Of a DNA stretch of 64,000 nucleotides, positions 16,139 through 24,633 are shown in pieces (the stretch's first letter is position 1; the number at the start of each line of letters is the position of its first letter). The notes under the pieces are model-generated. The model saw nothing but the letters and a program-made list of their open reading frames with translations. It searched no databases and was not told the DNA's origin. The stretch comes from Sphingobacterium siyangense (GTDB taxonomy: Bacteria > Bacteroidota > Bacteroidia > Sphingobacteriales > Sphingobacteriaceae), in contig NZ_VLKR01000015.1 in assembly GCF_007830445.1 (NCBI RefSeq), positions 62,001 through 126,000 of the forward strand, in the 5' to 3' direction. The translations under genes and the position numbers were made by a program.

Positions 16139-17464
16139 TTAAACCACAGCTTCTTCGGCATCGTAAAATTCAAGTGCGTTTTCATTTTCATTCAACAATT
16201 CTATTTCTTCGCTTTCCATTTGGATTAGAAAAGCATCTTCCATTGCCTTGAATTTCGGTGCTACCAAATCCATATCCTTACTGATTTTCTGGCTGGTAAT
16301 CTTGGCATAAATCTGTGTAGTGGAAATATTTTTATGTCCCATCATTTTGCTAAGGCTTTCAAGCGGTACGCCCTCGGTCAAGAACATTGTGCCGAAAGTA
16401 TGCCTTGCCGTGTGGAATGTTACTTTCTGTTCCGTAATGATTTCTGCCGCTTCCATCAATTTCGTTATGTGCTTATTGCAGGTAGTATTGCCCGGAACCG
16501 GAAAGATAAACTCGTTGCGGGTAGTACCCTGATACTTTTCAATAAGGCGTTTCGGTATTTCCATCAACCGAACATTGGAAGCAACATCGGATTTCTTCCT
16601 ACGGCTGATAATCCATTGGTGACCGTCAAAGAAAGACTGGATATTGTTCCTTGTCAGTTTTTTAATATCCGCATAGGCAAGCCCCGTAAAGCAACTGAAA
16701 ATAAACAAATCCTTTACAAGCTCATACCGTGGGTGTGACGGTACGCACTTCATCAATTTTTCCACGTCTTCTTTAAGGATATAACCACGGTCGGTTTCCT
16801 CCATACTGATTTCATAATCCTCAAAAGGATTAACCCGTATCAAGCCTTTTTTAACCGCCAATTTTGCCAAAGCGATAAGCGGCATTGTGTAAATCCAAAC
16901 CGTGTTGTGGGTACATTGTATATCGTACCGGAGGTAAAAATCAAACTCACGGATAAAATCGGCAGTCAATTCCCGGAAAGCGATATCATCACGATGATAG
17001 CGTTCTTTTATAAACGTGGAAAGATGGTTGTAAACCGTGAGGTACTTGTTGTAGGTACTTTGCGAGCGTTCCTCTTTACCGACCAGTTTTTCAAATTCTT
17101 CATTCTGGTCGTTGAAGACTTTCAACAGGGCATCATCCATTACACCAACACCCAGGAACGAGAGCTTTACCTTTTGGGCGGTGGCAAAGCCCTCGTGCTT
17201 CAGCATATCTTCGTAAATCTTGTCGATACGACCGCGAATGTTATCCAGTTTTTGGTTAATGCTCAAAGCTGTGGCACTCTTGCCCTCAACTCTTCCGTAC
17301 TTCAAATCCCAATTATTGGGGTTAATTTCTAACTTTGTCCCTAAAGTTTTAGGTGTTCCGTCAATGGTAATGCGTGCCATAATCGGGGCATTGCCGTTCT
17401 TTTTCAGTTCGTTCTTTTTCAGGTAGAAAAGCAGTTTGAACGTCGATTTTTTTGTCTGTTCCAT
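16139..17464 (-). CDS. Tyrosine recombinase (integrase) of an integrative element
   Basis: The 441-residue protein has an N-terminal arm-binding region (STFKLLFYLKKNELKKNGNAP), a SAM-like core-binding domain (residues about 115-215) and a C-terminal catalytic domain. The catalytic part shows FTGLAYADIKKLTRNNI and later FHTARHTFGTMFL, GHKNISTTQIYAKI with the H-x-x-R, H and nucleophile Tyr. The first catalytic Arg position reads TGLAYAD rather than TGLR, as in many Bacteroidota integrases. It has its own terminator and lies at the right edge of the PRTRC block, so it probably catalyses excision and integration of that element. Confidence 0.9.
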   Translation of the reverse strand: MEQTKKSTFKLLFYLKKNELKKNGNAPIMARITIDGTPKTLGTKLEINPNNWDLKYGRVEGKSATALSINQKLDNIRGRIDKIYEDMLKHEGFATAQKVKLSFLGVGVMDDALLKVFNDQNEEFEKLVGKEERSQSTYNKYLTVYNHLSTFIKERYHRDDIAFRELTADFIREFDFYLRYDIQCTHNTVWIYTMPLIALAKLAVKKGLIRVNPFEDYEISMEETDRGYILKEDVEKLMKCVPSHPRYELVKDLFIFSCFTGLAYADIKKLTRNNIQSFFDGHQWIISRRKKSDVASNVRLMEIPKRLIEKYQGTTRNEFIFPVPGNTTCNKHITKLMEAAEIITEQKVTFHTARHTFGTMFLTEGVPLESLSKMMGHKNISTTQIYAKITSQKISKDMDLVAPKFKAMEDAFLIQMESEEIELLNENENALEFYDAEEAVV

Positions 17465-17894
17465 AACTCAAATGTTTAACGTTTAAAATTAAATTACATT
17501 GAGTTACAAGGAAATACAGAAAAGGGTGCAAATCACTGAAATATAATCAGTTAAAACACATCGTTACCTATATCAATCGGTAACGAATTAGTAACCTAAC
17601 CTTGTATTTTTAAGCCCAAAACCTATCTTACTCCAAGTTCCAACCTAAGACTACTATTTTCTAAAGCGTTGTATAGCAAAGGGTTTATCCGTTTTGCTTA
17701 TTTTTGCTTTTTACTAATCTTTTTTGTAAAAAAATTAGGCAAAAATGACGGCGTAAGCCCACTACTAGCCTACATTGCCATCAGCTCACTGATAGCATGT
17801 CTTTTGTTCTGTTTCTCCTAACTGAAAATTGCGCGTTCCCCTGTTTTTTGTACTCGCTTTTTTTTCTATATTTATCCGATAAATTTCAAAAGAA
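17465..17894. other. Probable element end: integrase promoter and candidate attachment region
   Basis: This 430-base stretch has no gene. Directly before the integrase start is a near-palindromic AT-rich run (TTTAACGTTTAAA around 17473-17486), a possible integrase or excisionase binding site. A weak A/T hairpin lies at about 17714-17738. Beyond this point the gene content changes to ordinary chromosomal regulators. The attachment core cannot be fixed because the other end of the element is outside the window, and no tRNA gene was seen here. Confidence 0.4.
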
Positions 17895-18254
17895 ATGACA
17901 AAAAAGAAGGCTGTAGTTATTCAAGATAATGAAGATATCTTGAATATCATGGATGAGGTCTTAGTTGATGAGGGTTTTGATGTGATTCCATCGCTTACGA
18001 CCGAACCAATTGAAAAGCTTGCAGATATTGATCCCGACATTCTTATTGTGGACGACCATATTAAAGGAAGTAAAAAAGGATCCGAGGTGATCAAGGAACT
18101 CAAAACTGATCCGGATACCGAAGAGCTTTCATCTGTCCTGACATCGACAGATAGCGATATTGCAAAAACCGCCGCAGAATGTAAAGCCGACGACTTTATT
18201 GAAAAGCCATTTGATTTAGATCATATGGTCGATGTGGTTAAAAAAAATAGTTAA
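17895..18254 (+). CDS. Stand-alone response-regulator receiver domain
   Basis: The 119-residue protein is a single CheY-like domain without output domain. The phosphoacceptor is probably Asp53 in DILIVDDHIKG, the switch residue lies in SSVLTSTDSD, and the conserved Lys-Pro is FIEKPFDLDH (Lys104). The N-terminal acidic pair is altered to IQDNED, so Mg binding may be weaker than usual. Such proteins relay phosphate in phosphorelays or are fed by hybrid kinases; no kinase is adjacent. It lies just outside the proposed element end. Confidence 0.85.
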   Translation: MTKKKAVVIQDNEDILNIMDEVLVDEGFDVIPSLTTEPIEKLADIDPDILIVDDHIKGSKKGSEVIKELKTDPDTEELSSVLTSTDSDIAKTAAECKADDFIEKPFDLDHMVDVVKKNS

Positions 18255-18349
18255 AACAGCATAAAATATACCTGACCTACAGAGCGCTTCAAAAGGGACT
18301 ATACTTGAAACGCAAGTTAAAAAGACGATGTTAATGATTCATGATTTTC

Positions 18350-18787
18350 TCAGCATGTGGGGGTTGAGCAGGCCATCAACACCTTATTAAGCAATTCAGT
18401 CAGCTTATTTAAATCCTCTTCCGTCAAGCTTTTTGCAGCTTCTTTGGCCACTGCTTCCCTAAAATTCTCCGAATTATCGATGATAAAACGGCCTTTTTCC
18501 GTTACACTTAGGTTGAAAATCCTGCGGTCGGTAGCAGACTGTTGCTGTTCGACCAGATCATGCGCTATCAAAAATTTGAGCTGCTTGGAAACAGCAGGCG
18601 GACTTATATTAAACGCCTGCGCAATCTGCTTGACGATACAATGATCGTGGCGGTAAATATATTCGATCATATTATAGTGGGTCGCCGTAACGCCATTGAT
18701 GTCGCCCCTATTCATATTTGCCAAGATGAAGCATTGTAAATCGGTAAACACTTCATAAAATTTCTGTTCGGTTTTGTTCATCGCCAA
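18350..18787 (-). CDS. MarR-family transcriptional regulator
   Basis: The 145-residue protein has a MarR winged helix: NGVTATHYNMIEYIYRHDHC, the HTH VKQIAQAFNISPPAVSKQL, the wing HDLVEQQQSATDRRIFNLSVTEKG, and dimerising terminal helices. It is divergent from a UvrA-like drug-resistance ABC gene, with a short palindrome between the two starts, so it probably repressed that gene and itself. Since the target is deleted internally, its remaining role may be only autoregulation. A C-terminal Cys pair (ACSTPTC) is noted; redox sensing is possible but not shown. Confidence 0.85.
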   Translation of the reverse strand: MAMNKTEQKFYEVFTDLQCFILANMNRGDINGVTATHYNMIEYIYRHDHCIVKQIAQAFNISPPAVSKQLKFLIAHDLVEQQQSATDRRIFNLSVTEKGRFIIDNSENFREAVAKEAAKSLTEEDLNKLTELLNKVLMACSTPTC

Positions 18788-18795
18788 TAAAATAG

Positions 18796-18808
18796 TTAAC
18801 TTAGTTAA
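18796..18808. promoter_or_regulatory. Candidate MarR operator
   Basis: TTAACT and AGTTAA form a perfect inverted repeat around one central base, in the 36-base space between the divergent MarR and UvrA-like starts. A further AGTTAA-like half-site (AAAGTTAAT) follows at about 18818. The place and A/T-rich dyad fit MarR binding; experimental proof is lacking. Confidence 0.5.
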
Positions 18809-18823
18809 TAATTACCAAAGTTA

Positions 18824-19402
18824 ATGATTATGGAACATATTCACATCATACATGCCCGGCAAAATAATCTCAAGAATATTTCTCTCCAGATCGCCAAGAA
18901 AAAGATCACTGTTTTTACAGGGGTCTCAGGCTCGGGCAAGTCTTCTTTGGTCTTTGAAACAATAGGTGCTGAAGCCCAAAGGCAGTTCAGCGAAACACAG
19001 GGTAGTTTTATCAGAAACCGGCTGCAGCACATCGGTGTTCCGGATGTAGACAAAATCGACAACCTGAATGTCCCTATTATTATCAATCAAAAAAGATTGG
19101 GTGGTAATGCACGCTCGACTGTAGGAACGGCTACCGACATATATGCTTCCTTGCGCCTGCTTTTCTCGCGCATGGGAACACCCTTTGTCGGCTATTCAAG
19201 TGCTTTTTCATTCAATAATCCTTTGGGCATGTGCAAGGCATGTGAAGGACTGGGCATTGTGCAGACCATTGATGTGGATAGCCTTATCGACAAACAAAAA
19301 TCGTTAAATGTGGTGTTTACAGGTACCGTTGCCGATTTGCTTAAAGATACTGTCTCGCTAACGGCGGCCTGTTTACGGCAACATATCCATACCGAAAAAT
19401 GA
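18824..19402 (+). pseudogene. UvrA-like drug-resistance ABC protein with large internal deletion
   Basis: The reading frame encodes 192 residues where intact UvrA-like ABC proteins of this type have about 750. Residues 1-162 match the N-terminus: IHARQNNLKNISLQIAKKK, the Walker A GVSGSGKSSLVFETIGAEA and a zinc-knuckle part MCKACEGLGIVQ. After DKQKSLN the sequence jumps to VVFTGTVADLLKDT and SLTAACLRQHI, which resembles the extreme C-terminus of the same family (normally following the second ATPase). The junction lies near 19306-19312 and keeps frame. Signature, Walker B and the second nucleotide-binding domain are absent, so ATPase function is lost. The start may be the second ATG, six bases on. 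Confidence 0.8.
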
Positions 19403-19524
19403 TTTTATACGTAAAAGCCGGGTAAAATAGGAATAAGTTCGTCGCTTCTGAGACCATAAAAATATGGATCAGCTCCATGGACGTTTTGCCCGTTTCCTGC
19501 TTGAGCAGGTCACTTTAATCTTTT

Positions 19525-21066
19525 CTATCTTCCTCCACCCGGTCCTAGGTTTCCTCCTAAATTACTGACCATAGCTGATAATGTAAACGATGAAGTAACC
19601 GTTGGATTGCTAAATGTTCCACTTAAGTATAGTCCGTTAAACGCATTGGCTTCCGCAACTGAAGATACATTTACGAGCTTGTAGGATGCACCTACTGAAA
19701 AGCTAGCATTGGAGATCAGTAATGTTGAAAAAGAAACAGGCGATTTAAATGTCAGGACCTCATTGTTGTCCTTGTCAAGAACACTATAGATCTGACTAGC
19801 TTGACCGCCACTTAAAATTGCCGAGGGCTGTGTAGAAACACTTGCAGTTGGAGAACTTGTGGCTCCTCCCACGCCGACCATAAGCCCTCCGGTAATCTTA
19901 AAGGTGTTGTTATCACAATCGAACCCTTCTTCCGGATTCTTTGCCCCGATAGCAAAAATATGTCCACCTGTAATTGTCATCGTCCCATTGGAATCTATAC
20001 CATCGTTTGTGGTACTATAGGCTACGATTGTTCCTCCATTAATATAAATTGCTTTCCCGGCGTTGATCGCATCATCGATAGCTTTGATGTAAATTTCACC
20101 ATTATTGATGCTAAGGGTGGCCTTGCTCTCAATTCCCTCCCCACCTGATCCAGTGGTTTCGATATTTATTTTTCCGCCATTTATAATCACATCGGGTATT
20201 ATAGTTTCGTCTCCATCCTCATAGGACGCAACAATACCATCGTCAGCAACTTTTAAGGTGATTTCTCCTCCATTGACAATAATCCGACCTTTTTCAGCTT
20301 CAATACCATCAGAACTTGCCACGATATTTAATTTCCCGCCATCAATATAAATACCGTCGTTACTGTGTAAGCCATCCGAAATAGCATCGGAAACTTGGAT
20401 CGTACCCTCCACAACGCGTATATAATCATCACTGGCTATGGCGTGCTTCGTTTTGCCAGAAATAGTTAATGTGCCGGTCCCAGAAAATATCAATTGCCCT
20501 TCACTAAAAATTGTGCCTTTTTGATCTTCAGCAGATGTTGCATAGCTAGCTGCATCTGTAAGTTTGTTTTCCGTCCCGTCGGCAAGTATGATAAATGCCC
20601 TTTTTCCAGACTGAATATTGATTGCAGGGCCGTCGTTATTTGTAATAGAGACCGCATTTAAGATAACCTTGAATTTCTTATCCGAATAGATCTTGAATGA
20701 TCCACTTGTTGTTGAGCCTGTTAACTCATAGGCAACACCGCTTGCAGAAGAGTTTACAACGACATCAGCTCCAGTTTGAGTGACTGTAACCCCGGAAGCT
20801 GGATTTTCAATAGTGGCCGAATTGCCATCGTAGTTTATTTTTACGGTACTGTTGAAAGTGGAGTTTGCTATAAGATCATCGTCGTCCGCTCCAGTCTCCT
20901 GGCTACCTTCAACCGCACCACTTTTTGAAATCGAGCTAATGTTTATCGCAGTACCGGTTTCGATAACCTCCCCTGACTCTGATTCTGTTTTTTCATCTTT
21001 TGAACATGAAGCTATGGAGACTCCCACAATCAGTACCATTCCATAAAATATGACTTTCCTTAACAT
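19525..21066 (-). CDS. Cthe_2159-type carbohydrate-binding beta-helix lipoprotein
   Basis: The 513-residue protein has a lipoprotein signal with the lipid Cys in SIASCSKDEKT. After a Ser/Glu/Asp-rich linker, the core is a parallel beta helix with repeated rungs such as SDGLHSNDGIYIDGGKLNI, ASSDGIEAEKGRIIVNGGEI and AIDDAINAGKAIYINGG. The Asp/Asn-rich turns suggest calcium binding. This matches the Cthe_2159 family, whose founding member binds cellulose-like and pectic sugars. The C-terminus is a Ser-rich strand region ending GGNLGPGGGR. It lies downstream of the mannan locus in the same orientation, but with its own intergenic region, so membership in that locus is uncertain. Confidence 0.8.
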   Translation of the reverse strand: MLRKVIFYGMVLIVGVSIASCSKDEKTESESGEVIETGTAINISSISKSGAVEGSQETGADDDDLIANSTFNSTVKINYDGNSATIENPASGVTVTQTGADVVVNSSASGVAYELTGSTTSGSFKIYSDKKFKVILNAVSITNNDGPAINIQSGKRAFIILADGTENKLTDAASYATSAEDQKGTIFSEGQLIFSGTGTLTISGKTKHAIASDDYIRVVEGTIQVSDAISDGLHSNDGIYIDGGKLNIVASSDGIEAEKGRIIVNGGEITLKVADDGIVASYEDGDETIIPDVIINGGKINIETTGSGGEGIESKATLSINNGEIYIKAIDDAINAGKAIYINGGTIVAYSTTNDGIDSNGTMTITGGHIFAIGAKNPEEGFDCDNNTFKITGGLMVGVGGATSSPTASVSTQPSAILSGGQASQIYSVLDKDNNEVLTFKSPVSFSTLLISNASFSVGASYKLVNVSSVAEANAFNGLYLSGTFSNPTVTSSFTLSAMVSNLGGNLGPGGGR

Positions 21067-21143
21067 AAGTTTACCTTTTATTGTTTCAAAGCTAACAACA
21101 ACAAGTGTTAATGAATATTAAGGAGTGTAAATTAGATTAAAAT

Positions 21144-21171
21144 TATGTTAATTAAATACTAAATTAACATA
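21144..21171. promoter_or_regulatory. A/T-rich 10-bp inverted repeat before the beta-helix lipoprotein gene
   Basis: TATGTTAATT and AATTAACATA form a perfect 10-bp dyad with an 8-base loop, in the 131 bases between the last mannan-locus gene and the lipoprotein gene. With no G/C stem it is a poor terminator, so a regulator-binding site is more likely. Confidence 0.4.
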
Positions 21172-21197
21172 TACAACTGAATGTACACCTCTTGGCA

Positions 21198-22313
21198 TTA
21201 AAACAATACTGCGGATTTCTTGGTAAATTTCTTTAAATCCCCCGCAGCAGGGTGACCTTTGAAGGGCACATAATAGTGATTTGGTTTATCCTTTTCATAA
21301 GCATTCCGCCAGAATAATATCCAGGCCAAGCCTTTATCTTTGACTAAAGGGTAAACCACCTGGGTAAAATAAGTCGGATCTTTGACACCTTCGAGCCCCG
21401 TTTCTCCGATTGTCGGAATTTTCCCGGATCTGGCGGCATAGTCCGTTACAATGGCAATATTTTTTGCCATAGCAATTTTGTATTTTTCAATATCTTTGGG
21501 CGTACCATCTCCGGGTACATAACAGTCAAATGCGACCAGGTCCACATAAGCATCGCCGGGATACCGTGTTAAGAACTCAGCTTCATTTTCGGTTTCAGAT
21601 GGCGAATAACAGTAAAGAAGGTGATGGATACCGTGTTTCTGCTGAAAGTAATCGACGGTCATTTTCCAGAGCGCCTTATATTCCTCAGGTGTACACTGTT
21701 TAGCCCCCCACCAAAACCAAGACCCGGTATGTTCGTGATAAGGTCTCAGCACGACCGGTATTAAAGTCCCTTGATTATCCTTTAGACTCAACAAAAACTC
21801 CGCGGTCCGGTCTAACCATTTTAAGTATTTTATGTGGTTGCTTCCTGCTGGAAGAATGGAGCGAACGACAGTGTCCTGCGCACAATCCCAGGCGTTTTTG
21901 CCTGACACGATGTTATTGGCATGCCAGCTCAAGGTCGTTATACCGCCACGTTTTTGCGTATCCACGATGTAGCGGCGTATGTCGTCAAAATACACGGAAT
22001 CTAAATTGTACGGTTTGCCAAGTTCAATATCCCCTATTTCCCAGCCAATGACAGTGGGGTGCTTACCAGCCACATCCTTCAGATCACTGCGTCCTTTCAC
22101 TTTATACCAGCCATGGCCATAGGCCAACGCATCCTGATGTCCTACAGAAATCCCTTTTGCACGCCTTGAATTGATTGTTTGATACAGATCTTTAGTTTCT
22201 TCGGTCGCATGAAGGTCTGCCGGCTGTTGTGCCCGGAGGCTGAATACAGCTACGGTAAATATACCACATAGGATTAGCTGTCCAAGATATCTTTTTATTT
22301 TAGTCTTTCTCAT
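21198..22313 (-). CDS. GH26 endo-beta-1,4-mannanase or mannobiohydrolase, first copy
   Basis: The 371-residue protein has a signal peptide ending SLRAQ and one GH26 barrel. The acid/base Glu194 lies in LRPYHEHTGSWFWWG and the nucleophile Glu304 in PTIGETGLEG; the family's substrate-stacking aromatics are in that WFWWG run. It should release mannobiose or short manno-oligosaccharides from beta-mannan, in the periplasm, since there is no lipobox. The ATG overlaps the stop of the second GH26 gene by ATGA, so it is the last gene of the mannan operon. The paralogue upstream shares about the same layout but diverges strongly, which suggests division of labour. Confidence 0.9.
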   Translation of the reverse strand: MRKTKIKRYLGQLILCGIFTVAVFSLRAQQPADLHATEETKDLYQTINSRRAKGISVGHQDALAYGHGWYKVKGRSDLKDVAGKHPTVIGWEIGDIELGKPYNLDSVYFDDIRRYIVDTQKRGGITTLSWHANNIVSGKNAWDCAQDTVVRSILPAGSNHIKYLKWLDRTAEFLLSLKDNQGTLIPVVLRPYHEHTGSWFWWGAKQCTPEEYKALWKMTVDYFQQKHGIHHLLYCYSPSETENEAEFLTRYPGDAYVDLVAFDCYVPGDGTPKDIEKYKIAMAKNIAIVTDYAARSGKIPTIGETGLEGVKDPTYFTQVVYPLVKDKGLAWILFWRNAYEKDKPNHYYVPFKGHPAAGDLKKFTKKSAVLF

Positions 22314-23446
22314 TTTGCTGCTGCATTATAAATAAGTTTATTGTTGTTTAAAAGAATGATATTCGCTGACTGGCAAAATTTCTTAAAATCTGCTGCTGCC
22401 GGATGATCTTTGGTAGGTACATAATAATGAGTCGGAATATCGTCTGCGTTTCGCCAGAGCATGCAATAAGCCAGTGGCCATTTTGCCAATATTGGTTGTA
22501 AAATCTGTGTAAACCAGTTTGGATCGGTAATCAGTTCGAGCCCCGTTTCGGTCAATGCCGCAATCTTACTTTTTTCCTGGGCTATAGCCGAAACAATTCC
22601 CATCTTGAACGCTGCTGCTGCTGGATCATTTGCACCATCGGGGCGAAAATCCCAATAATTGTCCATACCTAGAATATCGACATAATCATCGCCCGGAAAT
22701 TGCGCAAGATATTCCGTCCGGTCCCGAAACTTACAGTCCGGAGAGAATGCAAAGAGCAACTGGTGTATGCCCAGATCTTGCCGAAGATAATTAACTGTAT
22801 AGCGCCATAAATGAATAAATTCCGCCGGAGTGGCATGCCCCTTCCCCCACCAGAACCAATCACCATCTAACTCATGAAAAGGTCTGAAAATAATCGGAAT
22901 AGCCTCGCCCTTCGATCCTTTACATTGCGCTAAGAAAGCACCTATTCGACGTAGGTAAGACTGATAGGCAGCATTTGACCTGCCTCCGGGTAAAATTTCG
23001 CTCACCGCGAGCTGTGGGTTATTTTTCCATTCATAGGAGCCACCGTTTACAGGATTTGACATGTGCCAGGAGAACGTAATGATCCCCCCCCTACGATACA
23101 TGTCCTTGACCACATTGACCAGTCTTTTGGTTTCACTTTCCCGATAGGCCTTGTCCTCATGAGTCAGCGGCTGAAAATCGAGGCCCAGCAATACTGGGTG
23201 ACTTCCTGTCACTTCTTTTATATCACTACGGTCTGGCTCTCCCTTCCAATGCCTTCCATAGCAAAGCGCATCCTGCTGGCCTAAAAGGACCTTTCCTTGC
23301 GATTGGACTGATTTTAAGTATTTGTACAATGCGACAGTTTCGCTAGTGGCCATACGGTCAATAGGGCCATTGGTCTGCGCCGAAAGACTATAGTTCAAGA
23401 GCATTGCTACCAAGACCAAGTAGAAAACAACGTTAGTGTTCATCAT
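22310..23446 (-). CDS. GH26 beta-mannanase, second copy
   Basis: The protein has about 378 residues from the ATG that overlaps the epimerase stop (ATGA). A hydrophobic signal (NVVFYLVLVAMLLNYSLSAQ) is followed by one GH26 barrel. The acid/base Glu is in FRPFHELDGDWFWWG and the nucleophile Glu in AALTETGLELI, about residues 192 and 300. In the Bacteroides fragilis type system, ManA (GH26) makes mannobiose for the epimerase next door; gene order here fits that job. The longest frame would add 11 residues inside the previous gene, but these look non-native. Confidence 0.9.
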   Translation of the reverse strand: MMNTNVVFYLVLVAMLLNYSLSAQTNGPIDRMATSETVALYKYLKSVQSQGKVLLGQQDALCYGRHWKGEPDRSDIKEVTGSHPVLLGLDFQPLTHEDKAYRESETKRLVNVVKDMYRRGGIITFSWHMSNPVNGGSYEWKNNPQLAVSEILPGGRSNAAYQSYLRRIGAFLAQCKGSKGEAIPIIFRPFHELDGDWFWWGKGHATPAEFIHLWRYTVNYLRQDLGIHQLLFAFSPDCKFRDRTEYLAQFPGDDYVDILGMDNYWDFRPDGANDPAAAAFKMGIVSAIAQEKSKIAALTETGLELITDPNWFTQILQPILAKWPLAYCMLWRNADDIPTHYYVPTKDHPAAADFKKFCQSANIILLNNNKLIYNAAAK

Positions 23447-24609
23447 TTTATTCCAAAATTTTCGATCATTTCCAGACACATGCGTCCATTATGATAAGGG
23501 CACTTCCAGAAGCCTGCCTTATCTTCAGTTCTATTTACTTCCCCGTTTTCAAGCCTACTCCAATACCACTCGCCCTCCTCGCTATCAATTAGATTCGACC
23601 GGATATAGGCCCATATACCTTCTGCCTTTTCCTGATAGAGCTTGTCATTCAGCAACTTCCCTAGGTATGAAAATCCGAGCACAGCTTCGGCCTGTACCCA
23701 CCAATGGCGATCGCGGTCCCAATGTGCATTGTTTCTTTCATAAGCGAGACTACCATCTGGCAAGATCCCTTCCAATGCTGCATGAGCAATATGAGGAATG
23801 ACAGTTTTCACTTTTTCCTCCAGATCCGGATCACCCAGTACTTTGACCGCCTCCAAGAGTAGCCAGGCAGCTTCAATATCATGTCCAAAGGATTGCATCT
23901 GACCTTTTACCTGCCATTTTGCATCAAAGAAAAGCTGCAGGTGTCCGGTAGCCTTACTATATATACGTTCCAGGAATAAGGATATCAAATCAGTATGTGC
24001 CTTTACCAAATCTGCATCGATCCATACCCGAAGAAGGTTGGTATAAGGTTCTAAAATATGCAGGTGCGTATTCATGGTTTTAGCTTCGTTTTCATCTTTC
24101 TCGCTGAGACGCATATCGGCAATAGGCTGCCAATCCTCGGTAAATGCCTCCCAGTAACCACCCAATTCATCGTCTTTACAGCGTTCGATCTGATAAAATT
24201 GTTTCTTTGCATAGTCCAGGGCTTCAGTACAGCCCGTTGCACGGTAATATTCCGAAAACGCATAGAGCGCAAACCCTTGTGCATACGTCTGTTTTTTGCG
24301 GTTTACGGGGCGGCCTCGGAAATCAAGTTCCCAAAATACTCCGCCATATTCTTTATCCATAAAGTAGTCCCTGAGGTACAGGTATGCGCGTTCTGCGATC
24401 TGCCGGTAGGCACTGTGGCCCAGCACACGGTAGGACGCAGCAAATGTCCACAGGATCCGGGCATGCATGACGACGCCTTTGTTGGCCATCCTATCCAGTA
24501 CATTGTCACCGTCGATACGGCCATAAAAACCACCATGCTCCGTATCAACCATTTTATCCATCCAATACGGAAGGATATTATTTTCAATTTCTTCTTTAAA
24601 TCCTTTCAT
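23443..24609 (-). CDS. Mannobiose 2-epimerase (AGE family)
   Basis: The 388-residue cytosolic (alpha/alpha)6-barrel protein shows the three catalytic-site histidines of cellobiose/mannobiose 2-epimerases: NTHLHILEPY (His184), SFGHDIEAAWLL (His243) and CPYHNGRM (His373). A nearby HWWVQAEAVLGF and the N-terminal HGGFYGRIDG are also conserved. The enzyme interconverts the C2 configuration of the reducing sugar, turning mannobiose into beta-mannosyl-glucose. Its neighbours, GH26 before import and a GH130 phosphorylase after, define that substrate, although cellobiose would also be chemically accepted by many members. Confidence 0.9.
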   Translation of the reverse strand: MKGFKEEIENNILPYWMDKMVDTEHGGFYGRIDGDNVLDRMANKGVVMHARILWTFAASYRVLGHSAYRQIAERAYLYLRDYFMDKEYGGVFWELDFRGRPVNRKKQTYAQGFALYAFSEYYRATGCTEALDYAKKQFYQIERCKDDELGGYWEAFTEDWQPIADMRLSEKDENEAKTMNTHLHILEPYTNLLRVWIDADLVKAHTDLISLFLERIYSKATGHLQLFFDAKWQVKGQMQSFGHDIEAAWLLLEAVKVLGDPDLEEKVKTVIPHIAHAALEGILPDGSLAYERNNAHWDRDRHWWVQAEAVLGFSYLGKLLNDKLYQEKAEGIWAYIRSNLIDSEEGEWYWSRLENGEVNRTEDKAGFWKCPYHNGRMCLEMIENFGIK

Positions 24610-24633
24610 TGCTTTTCTTCATTACACTTTAGA

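Noticed and set aside
16320..16532. Integrase called defective because the first catalytic Arg position reads TGLAYAD
   Set aside because: The same replacement is common in Bacteroidota integrases, and the H-x-x-R, His and Tyr positions are intact.
19496..19509. CCTGCT-TG-AGCAGG hairpin between the UvrA-like remnant and the lipoprotein gene
   Set aside because: The 6-bp stem has a 2-base loop, too tight for a normal hairpin, and lacks a T run.
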